From positions 1 to 64,000 of the forward strand of contig NZ_AEVT01000084.1 in the NCBI RefSeq assembly GCF_000189275.1: a stretch of DNA of 64,000 nt, in the 5' to 3' direction. Every line of letters begins with the position of its first letter. The stretch's first letter is position 1. Origin of the DNA: Vibrio sinaloensis DSM 21326. GTDB lineage: Bacteria > Pseudomonadota > Gammaproteobacteria > Enterobacterales > Vibrionaceae. The notes under the pieces are model-generated. The model was not told the DNA's origin, did not search any database, and saw nothing but the letters and a program-made list of their open reading frames with translations. Both the position numbers and the translations under genes were made by a program. Below, piece by piece: positions 34,116 to 43,765 of the stretch.

Positions 34116-36941
34116 ATGCACAACGGCGTGATGAAGGCATGGCTCGAGTCTTCACACTTGGCTGGCGCCAATGCAACGTATGTAGAGGACCTCTACGAAC
34201 TGTATCTAAGTGATCCCGATCTGGTAAGTGAGGAGTGGAAACGCGTATTTGATGGTTTACCTAAGCCATCTGAAGAAGTGGTTGAACAACCACATTCGCG
34301 TGTCCGTGACTACTTCCGACGACTCGCTCAAGAAACAAAGCATTACAGTGTCCAGGTTAGTGATCCAGATGTCGACGCTAAACAAGTTAAAGTACTCCAA
34401 TTAATCAATGCTTACCGATTCCGAGGACACGAAGCGGCAGAGCTTGACCCCCTAGGTTTATGGCAACGCCCACCTGTGGCAGAGCTTGATCCTACATTCC
34501 ACAATCTTACCGAAGAAGACTTAGAAGAGACGTTCAACGTTGGTTCTTTTGCCATTGGCCAAGAAACCATGCAGTTGAAAGACATCTACTCAGCTCTTAA
34601 GAAAACCTACTGTGGCTCTATCGGTGCAGAATACATGCACATGACGGATACTGAACAAAAACGTTGGATTCAGCAGCGTTTGGAATCAGTCGTTGGTCAG
34701 CCATCATTTAGCTCTGAAGAAAAACACATGTTCTTAGACGAGCTAACGGCCGCAGAAGGGCTTGAGCGCTACTTAGGTGCTAAATTCCCAGGTGCAAAAC
34801 GTTTCTCCTTAGAAGGTGGTGATGCACTTATTCCTATGACGAAAGAATTGATTCGTCATGCAGGAACGAGCGGAATGCGTGAAGTGGTAATCGGCATGGC
34901 CCACCGTGGTCGCTTGAACATGCTGGTTAACGTTCTTGGTAAGAAGCCTCAAGACCTATTCGATGAGTTTGCTGGCAAACATGACGAGACTTGGGGTACA
35001 GGTGATGTTAAATATCACCAAGGTTTCTCTGCTGACTTTGCCACTCCGGGTGGTGATGTTCACTTAGCACTAGCATTTAACCCATCTCACCTTGAGATTG
35101 TTAACCCAGTAGTTATCGGCTCTGTTCGTGCTCGTCAAGACCGTTTGGGTGATGAGACTGGCAGCACGGTACTGCCTATTACGATCCACGGCGACTCAGC
35201 AATCGCTGGTCAAGGTGTCGTTGCTGAGACGTTTAACATGTCTCAGGCTCGTGGTTTCCAAGTCGGTGGTACGGTTCGTATTGTTGTCAACAACCAGGTT
35301 GGCTTTACGACATCGAACCCGAATGACACGCGTTCAACAATGTACTGTACTGATATCGCGAAAATGGTCCAGGCACCAATTTTCCACGTAAATGCTGATG
35401 ATCCAGAAGCTGTCGCTTTTGTGACTCGCATTGCTCTGGATTACCGCAATGAATTCAAACGCGATGTTGTTATTGATCTAGTTTGTTACCGTCGTCATGG
35501 CCACAACGAAGCTGATGAGCCTAATGCGACTCAGCCTTTGATGTACCAGAAAATCAAAAAGCACCCAACTCCTCGTAAGCTGTACGCAGATGTGCTTATG
35601 GAGAAAGGTGTTCTAGGTATCGACACTGCGACTCAATTGGTTAACGAATATCGTGACGCACTTGATCACGGTGAAGTCGTTGTTAAAGAGTGGCGCCCGA
35701 TGGCTCTTCACTCAGTAGACTGGTCTCCTTATCTAGGTCACGACTGGGACGTAGAGTGGAACAACAAGTTTGACGCTAAGCGTCTAGTTGAGCTTGGTAA
35801 CCGTCTAACGACATACCCAGAAAGTCATAAGCTACAAAGCCGAGTCAATAAGCTGTACAACGATCGTAAAGCGATGATCAGTGGTGAGAAAGCTATCGAC
35901 TGGGGTATGGCTGAAACTTTAGCGTACGCCACCTTAGTTGATGACGGTAAGCGTATCCGTATCTCAGGTCAGGATTCTGGTCGTGGTACTTTCTTCCACC
36001 GTCACTCTGTTCTTCACAACCAAAACGATGCTAGTACGTTTATCCCACTTGCGAACATTCACGACAAGCAGGGACCATTTGAAGTCTTTGACTCTGTGTT
36101 ATCTGAAGAAGCGGTATTGGCGTTTGAGTATGGTTACGCAACAGCAGAGCCAAGTGGTTTAACCATTTGGGAAGCGCAATTTGGTGATTTTGCAAACGGT
36201 GCGCAAGTTGTTATTGACCAATTCATCTCCTCTGGTGAGCAAAAGTGGGCCCGTTTGTGTGGTCTAACTATGCTTCTTCCTCATGGTTATGAAGGCCAAG
36301 GCCCAGAACACTCTTCGGCTCGTTTAGAGCGTTACCTTCAGCTTTGTGCTGAACAAAACATGCAGGTTGTAGTGCCATCTACACCAGCGCAGGTGTACCA
36401 CATGATTCGTCGTCAGGTTGTTAGACCTATGCGTCGTCCATTAGTGGTTATGTCGCCTAAATCATTGCTTCGTCACCCATTGTGTACATCGACTTTAGAA
36501 GATCTCGCGGAAGGTACATTCCAGCCAGCGATTCCTGAAATCGACGCTTTGGATGCATCAAAAGTGAAACGTGTTGTGTTCTGTTCGGGTAAGGTTTACT
36601 TCGACCTGCTAGAACAGCGTCGCAATAACGAGCAAGATGATGTGGCGATTGTTCGTATTGAGCAACTTTACCCATTCCCAATGGATGAAGTGAAATCGGC
36701 TATCGAGCAATACACCAATGTTGAAGACTTTGTGTGGTGTCAGGAAGAGCCTCAAAACCAGGGCGCTTGGTACTGTAGCCAACATAACTTCCGTGCTGCC
36801 ATTCCAGCAGGTGCAGATCTTAAATACGCTGGTCGTCCAGCTTCCGCATCACCTGCAGTCGGCTACATGTCAGTACACTTGAAACAACAGAAAGCGTTGG
36901 TTGAAGACGCGCTAAACGTGAATACAAAAACTTCAGACTAA
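34116..36941 (+). CDS. sucA: 2-oxoglutarate dehydrogenase E1 component
   Basis: SucA decarboxylates 2-oxoglutarate with thiamine diphosphate and passes the succinyl group to SucB. At 941 residues it fits the homodimeric E1o family (E. coli 933). Visible are the N-terminal E2-binding helix region, VIGMAHRGRLNMLVNVLGK, the ThDP/Mg site IHGDSAIAGQGVV and FTTSNPNDTRSTMYCTD, and HGYEGQGPEHSSARLER in the transketolase-like C-terminal part. The start has AGGGAAAAT upstream. It is 28 bases from sucB. Confidence 0.98.
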   Translation: MHNGVMKAWLESSHLAGANATYVEDLYELYLSDPDLVSEEWKRVFDGLPKPSEEVVEQPHSRVRDYFRRLAQETKHYSVQVSDPDVDAKQVKVLQLINAYRFRGHEAAELDPLGLWQRPPVAELDPTFHNLTEEDLEETFNVGSFAIGQETMQLKDIYSALKKTYCGSIGAEYMHMTDTEQKRWIQQRLESVVGQPSFSSEEKHMFLDELTAAEGLERYLGAKFPGAKRFSLEGGDALIPMTKELIRHAGTSGMREVVIGMAHRGRLNMLVNVLGKKPQDLFDEFAGKHDETWGTGDVKYHQGFSADFATPGGDVHLALAFNPSHLEIVNPVVIGSVRARQDRLGDETGSTVLPITIHGDSAIAGQGVVAETFNMSQARGFQVGGTVRIVVNNQVGFTTSNPNDTRSTMYCTDIAKMVQAPIFHVNADDPEAVAFVTRIALDYRNEFKRDVVIDLVCYRRHGHNEADEPNATQPLMYQKIKKHPTPRKLYADVLMEKGVLGIDTATQLVNEYRDALDHGEVVVKEWRPMALHSVDWSPYLGHDWDVEWNNKFDAKRLVELGNRLTTYPESHKLQSRVNKLYNDRKAMISGEKAIDWGMAETLAYATLVDDGKRIRISGQDSGRGTFFHRHSVLHNQNDASTFIPLANIHDKQGPFEVFDSVLSEEAVLAFEYGYATAEPSGLTIWEAQFGDFANGAQVVIDQFISSGEQKWARLCGLTMLLPHGYEGQGPEHSSARLERYLQLCAEQNMQVVVPSTPAQVYHMIRRQVVRPMRRPLVVMSPKSLLRHPLCTSTLEDLAEGTFQPAIPEIDALDASKVKRVVFCSGKVYFDLLEQRRNNEQDDVAIVRIEQLYPFPMDEVKSAIEQYTNVEDFVWCQEEPQNQGAWYCSQHNFRAAIPAGADLKYAGRPASASPAVGYMSVHLKQQKALVEDALNVNTKTSD

Positions 36942-36969
36942 GAACTAGAAGTTAAAGGAAGAAACCGAT

Positions 36970-38178
36970 ATGACAATTGAAATTCTGGTTCCAGATTTAC
37001 CTGAATCTGTCGCTGACGCTACGGTAGCGACATGGCACAAACAACCAGGTGACGCAGTAGAGCGTGACGAAGTTCTGGTTGATATCGAAACAGATAAAGT
37101 TGTACTAGAAGTCCCAGCTCCAGAAGCAGGCGTACTAGAAGCAATTATCGAAGAAGAGGGTGCGACAGTACTTTCCAAGCAACTGATTGCCAAGCTTAAG
37201 CCAGGTGCTGTAGCGGGTGAACCAACTACAGATACGACTGAATCTACAGAAGCGTCTCCTGATAAGCGCCACAAAGCGTCGCTAACTGAAGAGAGCAACG
37301 ATGCGCTTAGCCCTGCGGTTCGTCGTCTTCTGGCGGAACATAGTTTAGAAGCACACCAAGTAAAAGGTACTGGGGTCGGCGGTCGTATTACTCGCGAAGA
37401 TATCGAAGCTCATCTAGCGAATGCGAAAGCGGCGCCTAAAGCAGAAGCTCCAGCAGCAGTAGAAGCGCCAGCAGCAGCTCGTAGCCAGAAACGTGTACCT
37501 ATGACTCGTTTACGTAAGACAGTAGCTAACCGTCTTCTAGAAGCGAAAAACAACACAGCGATGCTGACTACGTTTAACGAAGTGAACATGAAACCAATCA
37601 TGGATCTTCGTAAGCAGTACAAAGACCAGTTCGAAGAGCGTCACGGTATCCGCCTAGGCTTTATGTCTTTCTACGTGAAAGCGGTAACGGAAGCTCTAAA
37701 ACGCTACCCAGAAGTGAATGCGTCTATTGACGGTGATGATATTGTTTATCACAACTACTTTGACATCAGCATGGCGGTATCAACGCCACGTGGTCTAGTG
37801 ACTCCGGTACTAAAAGACTGTGACACATTAGGTTTCGCTGATGTTGAGAAAGGCATTAAAGAGCTAGCAATCAAAGGTCGTGACGGCAAACTAACGGTAG
37901 ACGAGCTAATGGGTGGTAACTTTACTATCACTAACGGCGGCGTGTTCGGATCGCTCATGTCTACGCCGATCATCAACCCACCACAGTCGGCAATTTTGGG
38001 TATGCACAAGATCCAAGAACGTCCAATGGCCGTGGATGGTAAGGTAGAAATTCTACCTATGATGTACCTAGCGCTATCTTACGATCACCGCCTAATCGAT
38101 GGTCGTGAGTCAGTAGGCTTCCTAGTCACCATCAAAGAGTTGTTAGAAGATCCAGCACGTCTGTTATTAGACGTTTAA
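36970..38178 (+). CDS. sucB: Dihydrolipoyl succinyltransferase, E2 of 2-oxoglutarate dehydrogenase
   Basis: SucB carries the succinyl group on lipoate and transfers it to CoA. The 402-residue product has one lipoyl domain (residues 1-77, lipoyl Lys in [14 protein letters not shown]), a Pro/Ala/Thr linker, the E1/E3-binding domain ([21 protein letters not shown]), an Ala/Pro/Lys linker and the catalytic domain with [15 protein letters not shown] (His and Asp). SD AAAGGAAGAAACC. The E3 subunit gene (lpd) is not in this window. Confidence 0.97.
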   Translation: MTIEILVPDLPESVADATVATWHKQPGDAVERDEVLVDIETDKVVLEVPAPEAGVLEAIIEEEGATVLSKQLIAKLKPGAVAGEPTTDTTESTEASPDKRHKASLTEESNDALSPAVRRLLAEHSLEAHQVKGTGVGGRITREDIEAHLANAKAAPKAEAPAAVEAPAAARSQKRVPMTRLRKTVANRLLEAKNNTAMLTTFNEVNMKPIMDLRKQYKDQFEERHGIRLGFMSFYVKAVTEALKRYPEVNASIDGDDIVYHNYFDISMAVSTPRGLVTPVLKDCDTLGFADVEKGIKELAIKGRDGKLTVDELMGGNFTITNGGVFGSLMSTPIINPPQSAILGMHKIQERPMAVDGKVEILPMMYLALSYDHRLIDGRESVGFLVTIKELLEDPARLLLDV

Positions 38179-38187
38179 TATCGCTAA

Positions 38188-38286
38188 AACGTCTAGTTAC
38201 TTTCGGTAGCTAGACGTTCGATAGTTTTCAAGGCTAGACTAGCTCAGCGTCTGGCCTTCAATTGAATCGTTGATTTTTCAACGATT
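38188..38286 (+). other. Two stable hairpins in the sucB-sucC gap
   Basis: The 194-base gap holds a 13-bp stem at 38188-38218 (AACGTCTAG... with ...CTAGACGTT, 5-base loop) and a 9-bp stem at 38265-38286 (AATCGTTGA-TTTT-TCAACGATT). Neither is followed by a full T run. In E. coli the sucB-sucC gap is short; here these elements could set sucCD dosage by partial termination or protect processed mRNA ends. Confidence 0.5.
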
Positions 38287-38372
38287 TATTTGAGAAGACC
38301 CTACAGACGCCCGCAACATAGCGGCGTTATGGAAATAATAATCCCTTAAGGGAAAATAAACGGAATATCAAA

Positions 38373-39539
38373 ATGAATTTGCATGAATACCAAGCCAAAC
38401 AGCTGTTTGCAGAATTCGGTTTGCCTGTACCGGAAGGTTACGCGTGTGATACACCTCAAGAAGCTTTCGAAGCTGCGGGTCGTATTTCTACAGAGAAGAA
38501 AGTCGTTAAATGTCAGGTTCACGCTGGTGGACGTGGTAAAGCGGGCGGTGTTGAACTGCACGACACGAAAGATGGCGTAAAAGAGTTTGCACAAAAGTGG
38601 CTAGGTAAAAACCTAGTGACTTACCAAACAGACGCTAATGGTCAGCCTGTTACAAAGATCCTAGTTGAAGAAGCGTCTAACATCGCTAACGAACTTTATC
38701 TAGGTGCGGTTGTTGACCGTGCGACGCGTAAAGTTGTATTCATGGCATCGACTGAAGGTGGTGTTGAAATCGAGAAGGTTGCAGAAGAGACGCCTGAGTT
38801 GATTCACAAAGCAGCGATCGATCCACTTGTTGGTCCTCAAGCTTATCAAGGCCGCGAGCTAGCGTTTAAGCTAGGTCTTGAAGGCGATCAAATTAAACAG
38901 TTTGTTAAGATTTTCATGGGTCTTGGCAATATGTTCTCTCAGTACGACCTAGCGCTACTAGAGATCAACCCACTTGTTATCACAGGTGAAGGCAACCTTC
39001 TTTGTCTAGACGGTAAGATCAACATCGACTCTAACGCGATGTATCGTCAGCCTAAGCTACGTGAAATGCACGATCCTTCACAAGAAGATGAGCGTGAAGC
39101 GCACGCAGCTCAGTGGGAACTGAACTACGTAGCACTAGACGGTAACGTTGGTTGTATGGTTAACGGTGCTGGTCTAGCAATGGGGACGATGGATATCGTA
39201 AACCTACACGGCGGCAAGCCAGCTAACTTCCTAGATGTTGGTGGCGGCGCAACCAAAGAGCGTGTAGCAGAAGCATTCAAGATCATCCTTTCTGATGACA
39301 ATGTAAAAGCAGTACTTGTAAACATCTTCGGTGGTATCGTGCGTTGTGACATGATCGCTGAAGGTATTATCGGTGCGGTTAAAGAGGTAGGCGTGAGCGT
39401 ACCAGTTGTTGTTCGTCTAGAAGGTACTAACGCAGATCTAGGTCGCGAAGTTCTTGCTAATTCTGATGTTGATATCATTGCAGCTGAGTCACTAACTGAC
39501 GCTGCTCAGAAAGTTGTTGCTGCTGCGGAGGGCAAATAA
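38373..39539 (+). CDS. sucC: Succinyl-CoA synthetase beta subunit
   Basis: SucC with SucD makes ATP (or GTP) and succinate from succinyl-CoA. The 388-residue protein starts [20 protein letters not shown], an ATP-grasp fold, with [13 protein letters not shown] as nucleotide loop, [10 protein letters not shown] for metal binding and [16 protein letters not shown] as the subunit/phosphohistidine contact. Length equals E. coli SucC. The stop overlaps the sucD start by one base (TAATG). Confidence 0.98.
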   Translation: MNLHEYQAKQLFAEFGLPVPEGYACDTPQEAFEAAGRISTEKKVVKCQVHAGGRGKAGGVELHDTKDGVKEFAQKWLGKNLVTYQTDANGQPVTKILVEEASNIANELYLGAVVDRATRKVVFMASTEGGVEIEKVAEETPELIHKAAIDPLVGPQAYQGRELAFKLGLEGDQIKQFVKIFMGLGNMFSQYDLALLEINPLVITGEGNLLCLDGKINIDSNAMYRQPKLREMHDPSQEDEREAHAAQWELNYVALDGNVGCMVNGAGLAMGTMDIVNLHGGKPANFLDVGGGATKERVAEAFKIILSDDNVKAVLVNIFGGIVRCDMIAEGIIGAVKEVGVSVPVVVRLEGTNADLGREVLANSDVDIIAAESLTDAAQKVVAAAEGK

Positions 39540-40411
39540 TGTCTGTACTAATTAATAAAGACACGAAAGTAATCTGTCAGGGTTTCACTGGTGGTCAAGG
39601 TACTTTCCACTCTGAGCAAGCGCTCGCGTACGGTACGCAAATGGTCGGTGGTGTTTCTCCAGGTAAAGGAGGTCAAACTCACCTAGGTTTGCCTGTATTT
39701 AACACTGTTCGTGAAGCTGTAGAAGCAACTGGCGCAACAGCGACAGTAATCTACGTACCAGCACCTTTCTGTAAAGACGCAATCTTAGAAGCGATTGATG
39801 CAGGTATCGAGCTGATCGTAACAATCACCGAAGGTATCCCAACAACGGATATGATCGACGTTAAAGTGAAGCTAGAAGAAACTGGCGTTCGCATGATCGG
39901 CCCTAACTGTCCAGGCCTAATCACTCCTGACGAGTGTAAGATTGGTATCATGCCTGGTCACATCCACAAGAAGGGTAAAGTCGGTATCGTTTCACGCTCT
40001 GGTACGTTGACGTACGAAGCGGTTAAGCAAACGACAGACGAAGGTTTCGGCCAGTCTACGTGTGTTGGTATCGGTGGTGACCCAATTCCAGGTTCAAACT
40101 TCATTGATATCCTAAAACTGTTCCAAGAAGACCCAGAAACTGAAGCAATCGTAATGATTGGTGAGATCGGTGGTACTGCAGAAGAAGAAGCAGCAGCGTT
40201 CATCAAAGAGAACGTAACTAAACCAGTTGTTTCTTACATTGCGGGTGTTACTGCTCCTCCAGGTAAGCGTATGGGCCATGCTGGTGCGATCATCTCTGGT
40301 GGTAAAGGGACAGCAGAAGACAAGTTTGCTGCTCTAGAAGCGGCAGGTGTTAAGACTGTTAAGTCTCTTGCAGACATCGGTAAAGGTCTACGTGAGATCA
40401 CTGGTTGGTAA
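39539..40411 (+). CDS. sucD: Succinyl-CoA synthetase alpha subunit
   Basis: The CoA-binding and phosphohistidine subunit, 290 residues. [16 protein letters not shown] is the CoA-binding N terminus and [17 protein letters not shown] holds the phosphorylated His. Start overlaps sucC, giving translational coupling and a 1:1 ratio. It ends the sdh-suc transcript, and the terminator is 22 bases downstream. Confidence 0.98.
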   Translation: MSVLINKDTKVICQGFTGGQGTFHSEQALAYGTQMVGGVSPGKGGQTHLGLPVFNTVREAVEATGATATVIYVPAPFCKDAILEAIDAGIELIVTITEGIPTTDMIDVKVKLEETGVRMIGPNCPGLITPDECKIGIMPGHIHKKGKVGIVSRSGTLTYEAVKQTTDEGFGQSTCVGIGGDPIPGSNFIDILKLFQEDPETEAIVMIGEIGGTAEEEAAAFIKENVTKPVVSYIAGVTAPPGKRMGHAGAIISGGKGTAEDKFAALEAAGVKTVKSLADIGKGLREITGW

Positions 40412-40433
40412 TCTAACCGAACTTGAATAATGG

Positions 40434-40463
40434 AAAGGCTTGGCATTGCGCCAAGCCTTTTTT
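40434..40463 (+). terminator. Terminator of the sdh-suc operon
   Basis: AAAGGCTTGGC-ATTGC-GCCAAGCCTTT with a T6 run; a perfect 11-bp stem. In enterobacteria the 3' end of this transcript yields an sRNA; the short 3' region here gives no direct evidence for one. Confidence 0.92.
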
Positions 40464-40494
40464 GTTTCTTAAGACAACTGCTAAATCAGCAGTC

Positions 40495-41991
40495 TCAGAA
40501 AGGGTGGCTTAATAAATCGCTCGCGTAGACGAGGCCACACCGGTTTGTTTTGGCTTGGTACATTGCAGCGTCAGCGCTGTTAAGACATTTCTCGATACTT
40601 AAATGGGTATCTTGGCTAAAGTGGTCAACGCCAATGCTTAAACTGATGGTAAAGGATTTATTTTGATAATAGATGGGGGCACAGCAACTTTGCTGTATCT
40701 TCAACGCGAGCTGATCGATGCTATCTCGCTTAAAATCCGACTCTATTGTTACGACAAACTCATCCCCACCAAGTCGGTACAATGTCTCAATGTCAGGGTT
40801 AAGGTGCTGCTTGATTCGTTTGGCTACCTCGACCAACAAGTGGTCTCCAGCGGCGTGACCAAAACTATCGTTAATTTGTTTGAAGCCGTTGAGATCGATC
40901 ATCATGACTGACACGTCTTGGATGTCACCGTTGTTAGCGCTACAAATGAACTGATTAAAACAATAGCGGTTAGATACTTGGGTAAGTACATCGGTGACCA
41001 ATTGCGACTCAGCTGCTTGTTTTGCTATCACTAGTTCGGTGATATCAAGCGCTGAACACTCAATTTCGTCGTTAAGCGCTTCACTACGGTTCACTTGGAA
41101 GTAACGCTGTTTATCCCCAACATTTAATGAGTACTTGAAACTGTCTTGGCTAGAGCAATCTTTCAACTGAGCAATGAAGTCCTGTAGCGTGCTCGCTTGA
41201 TTATGATGGGGGATAAGACGCATGACCTCAGTAAACTTATGATTAGCGCGAACAATTTTTCCGTGTTTAGTATTAACCACAAATAAACAAACCTGAGTCA
41301 GATTGTAGGTACGTGAGTAGCGCTCTTCACTCTGTTTTAACTTAGAAATGGTTTCTTTAAGGCGACTACGCATCGTTTCTAAAGCGCGAAAAATGGTTGT
41401 TAACTCAATAAACTTGGATTCAGTCTTTGATGGCGTTTGGTAATCACCATTGGCAATTTGGAAAGCGAACTGCTGTAGCTCAGTAAAAGGGCGTTTAAGT
41501 GCAGCGGTTAGGGTACGACTAAACAGCAGGGAGATGGCGCAAATAATCGCGAGAAATACCGCAGCATGAGGTACTGCGCGATAGATGATTTGTGTGTAAT
41601 AGGCGGTATAGTCTTTAATGACAATAAGCTGGCCTATTTGCACGGATTTGTCATTAAAAACAGGGTAGTAAAGTGTCTGACCCTTCGTTGATTCAGAGTT
41701 GATGATTTCCGCCATTTTCATACCGTATGAGTATGAGTCCAACGTTACTGAGACAATATAGTCGAGTTGAGAAATACGCGTTGCGACTAACTCAGCTTCG
41801 AGTAAATCGAAGTTTATTAATGCTTTTTTTGCGTCATTTTGTTGCTGGGCAATGACACGATGATATTGCGAGCTCTCAGAGTTATGCTGCACATAGATGT
41901 CTTTCGCAATACTCAAGCTGCCAAACAAGACAAACGGGATAGTCGTTAGCAACAAATAGTTTTTAATGACGTAGGAATACAGCGTTTTCAT
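40495..41991 (-). CDS. Membrane diguanylate cyclase with periplasmic sensor, HAMP and PAS regions
   Basis: A 498-residue inner-membrane enzyme predicted to make c-di-GMP. Order: transmembrane helix at about 11-29, a periplasmic domain of about 110 residues, a second helix at about 141-158, a HAMP linker, a PAS-like domain (about 220-320) and a GGDEF domain with intact RLGGDEF at 408-412. The residues nine to six before GGDEF are not RxxD, so product inhibition at an I-site is unlikely. Its start overlaps the upstream gene for a BMP-type periplasmic binding protein by four bases, strongly suggesting that the binding protein delivers the signal to the periplasmic domain. No EAL domain is present. 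Confidence 0.9.
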   Translation of the reverse strand: MKTLYSYVIKNYLLLTTIPFVLFGSLSIAKDIYVQHNSESSQYHRVIAQQQNDAKKALINFDLLEAELVATRISQLDYIVSVTLDSYSYGMKMAEIINSESTKGQTLYYPVFNDKSVQIGQLIVIKDYTAYYTQIIYRAVPHAAVFLAIICAISLLFSRTLTAALKRPFTELQQFAFQIANGDYQTPSKTESKFIELTTIFRALETMRSRLKETISKLKQSEERYSRTYNLTQVCLFVVNTKHGKIVRANHKFTEVMRLIPHHNQASTLQDFIAQLKDCSSQDSFKYSLNVGDKQRYFQVNRSEALNDEIECSALDITELVIAKQAAESQLVTDVLTQVSNRYCFNQFICSANNGDIQDVSVMMIDLNGFKQINDSFGHAAGDHLLVEVAKRIKQHLNPDIETLYRLGGDEFVVTIESDFKRDSIDQLALKIQQSCCAPIYYQNKSFTISLSIGVDHFSQDTHLSIEKCLNSADAAMYQAKTNRCGLVYASDLLSHPF

Positions 41992-43043
41992 GTTGACGTC
42001 GCGCAGTGTTGATCTATCTTTTGTGAAATTTGGCTGCTCTTTCCCTTAAGGTCGAGCAGAAGTTGTCTCACAGCATGCCTGTCTGCTTCGCTGAGCACGG
42101 TATTCGAGTGATTTAAGGCAATGGAGATCACCCCCTGCTTAACACCAAACTGCTTATGGCTGCCATTCCAAATACCATTTTTAAGCTGCATTAGTGCCGC
42201 GTAGACAGCCAGATCAACTTTCTTTTCTAGCGATGCTAGCGTGGTCTCCGGATAGCGCTGAGAATAATCGTAGTCGATACCAAAACTGTAGCCTTTTTCT
42301 GAGTGCTTTACGCTCTCGACAACACCTAAACTGGCATAACCGGCAACGGGAAAGATGATGTCGACACCCGATGCAATCATTTGGTCACTAAGGACACTTG
42401 CGGCTAGCGTATCTTGCCACGACTGAGCTCCTTGATTTATGTAGCGAGCAGTCACGGTGGTGTTGGGGTTTGAGTCCATGACACCTAGATGATAGCCACA
42501 GAGAAACTGATTGATCACGGGGATATCCATACCGCCAACAAAGCCCACCTTATTGGTTTGCGTTTTTCTGCCGGCCAAAAAGCCAATGACATAGGCTCCT
42601 TCAGCATGATTGAACGTTAAACCTAGGATGTTAGGAACGTGGTATGCGACGTCGAGTGAAATAAAGCGAGTTGACGGGTAGCGCTTAGCCACTTCGGGGA
42701 AGTCGTTAATGGCATTGGATTCCTGAACCACGATAGGGCTAAAACCTTTCTGTGCCGTCTTTTCAAGTTCAGCTAAGTAGCCATTGTTATCCGGTTTGAG
42801 CTGAACCCGTGCGACAGTAATCCCTGTGTTTTGCTCGAAACGTCGAATACCTTCGTCGATCAACTGGATATAAGATCCAGGCTGCACTTTACCTTGAAAA
42901 ATAACCGCTGGCTTGAATGCGTTGTCATCGGCATGACTGGTATGGCTAGCGACCAGTCCCATAACTAAAATGCCTGAAAGTGACAGCCGAAGCTTAAGAG
43001 AGGTTAGTGTTGTGGGAGGTTTCTTTACTTTAGCGTTACGCAT
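41988..43043 (-). CDS. BMP-family periplasmic substrate-binding protein
   Basis: A 351-residue exported protein: signal peptide to about residue 38 (LVASHTSHA), then a type I periplasmic-binding fold of the BMP/PnrA/Med family. Supporting stretches are PAVIFQGKVQPGSYIQLIDEGI, EGAYVIGFLAGRKTQTNKVGFVGGMDIPVINQF and GVDIIFPVAGYASLGVVESV. BMP proteins usually bind purine nucleosides and feed an ABC importer, but no permease or ATPase is nearby. It is the first gene of a two-gene operon with a diguanylate cyclase, ending in a four-base overlap, so it probably acts as a ligand sensor and not as an importer subunit. The ligand is unknown. Confidence 0.88.
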   Translation of the reverse strand: MRNAKVKKPPTTLTSLKLRLSLSGILVMGLVASHTSHADDNAFKPAVIFQGKVQPGSYIQLIDEGIRRFEQNTGITVARVQLKPDNNGYLAELEKTAQKGFSPIVVQESNAINDFPEVAKRYPSTRFISLDVAYHVPNILGLTFNHAEGAYVIGFLAGRKTQTNKVGFVGGMDIPVINQFLCGYHLGVMDSNPNTTVTARYINQGAQSWQDTLAASVLSDQMIASGVDIIFPVAGYASLGVVESVKHSEKGYSFGIDYDYSQRYPETTLASLEKKVDLAVYAALMQLKNGIWNGSHKQFGVKQGVISIALNHSNTVLSEADRHAVRQLLLDLKGKSSQISQKIDQHCATST

Positions 43044-43228
43044 TATTGTTGTTCACGTTAGCAACTGACTCTTACACTGCAGCTTCAACAAACTGCAATG
43101 CTATTAATGATTTAACTGTGGAGTTTATTATCAGTTGCTAGAGCAAACAATGACCTGACTCGCAAAATTTCTTAGTATATGCAGGCAATTGCAATTGAAC
43201 TTGCGACGAGTCAATTGTTCTAGTGGGC

Positions 43229-43510
43229 TTAGCTTAGTTTGCTTTCAAGTGCCTCTAGGCGTTGGGTAAGCAACTTAACCTGCTCTTCCAACCGTTGGAT
43301 TCTATCTTGGTCATTCGGCTGTTGAGCGGCAACTTCTACCTTAGGGACTCGATTCGACTGCTTCCAACTCTTAATCGTTGTAATTAATGCTGGCATAGGT
43401 ACTGGCGTGCTCATTCGAGCCTTTACCAACGCAACTGTCGGCTCTTTACCTTCTTGGCGCAGGGCTTCAAGCACCTCTTTTAACTCTTGACTGACATCTT
43501 GTGTAAGCAT
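43229..43510 (-). CDS. Small KfrA-like protein with C-terminal coiled coil
   Basis: A 93-residue cytosolic protein. Residues 1-50 (LKEVLEALRQEGKEPTVALV, MPALITTIKSWK) resemble the N-terminal helix-turn-helix of KfrA-type DNA-binding proteins, and residues 68-92 (RIQRLEEQVKLLTQRLEALE) form a leucine-heptad coiled coil, so a dimer is likely. A strong Shine-Dalgarno (GGAGG, five bases before ATG) shows that it is a real gene. It stands alone between the binding-protein gene and the csrB promoter. DNA binding is inferred from weak likeness; no function is known. Confidence 0.68.
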   Translation of the reverse strand: MLTQDVSQELKEVLEALRQEGKEPTVALVKARMSTPVPMPALITTIKSWKQSNRVPKVEVAAQQPNDQDRIQRLEEQVKLLTQRLEALESKLS

Positions 43511-43587
43511 AAGACCTCCATTTATTACACTTTGGTGATTTTACTCCGCATGGAGCGAATTGGCGAATGGATTATTTGGTAGTGGCT

Positions 43588-43605
43588 TGTGCGAGATCTC
43601 TCACG
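43588..43605. promoter_or_regulatory. GacA/VarA box (UPS) of csrB
   Basis: TGTGCGAGATCTCTCACG matches 14 of 18 positions of TGTAAGAGATCTCTTACA, the upstream palindrome through which VarA/GacA/UvrY activates csr sRNA genes. It lies about 175 bases before the predicted start of CsrB, the usual distance. Confidence 0.7.
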
Positions 43606-43730
43606 CAGAGTGTAAGAGAATCAGTTTGATTTTGTAGTCTTAAGTAATTGACTTTCTATTAAGTTTTTGTATTTATTGGGATTTTGTATTTGTTGCAATC
43701 TTGTTTCGACAAGGTTTTTTCTCCAGTTAA

Positions 43731-43758
43731 TTGCCTTAACTCGTGATTGAGGTAAATT
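43731..43758 (+). promoter_or_regulatory. csrB promoter
   Basis: TTGCCT and TAAATT spaced by 16 bases; transcription would start near 43766 at GTCGGAAGGATG, similar to the 5' end of E. coli CsrB (GTCGACAGGGAG). Confidence 0.55.
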
Positions 43759-43765
43759 AATACCT

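Noticed and set aside
36945..37298. Ser/Thr-rich minus-strand frame opposite sucB
   Set aside because: Its low-complexity composition is the reverse complement of the lipoyl domain and linker of sucB.
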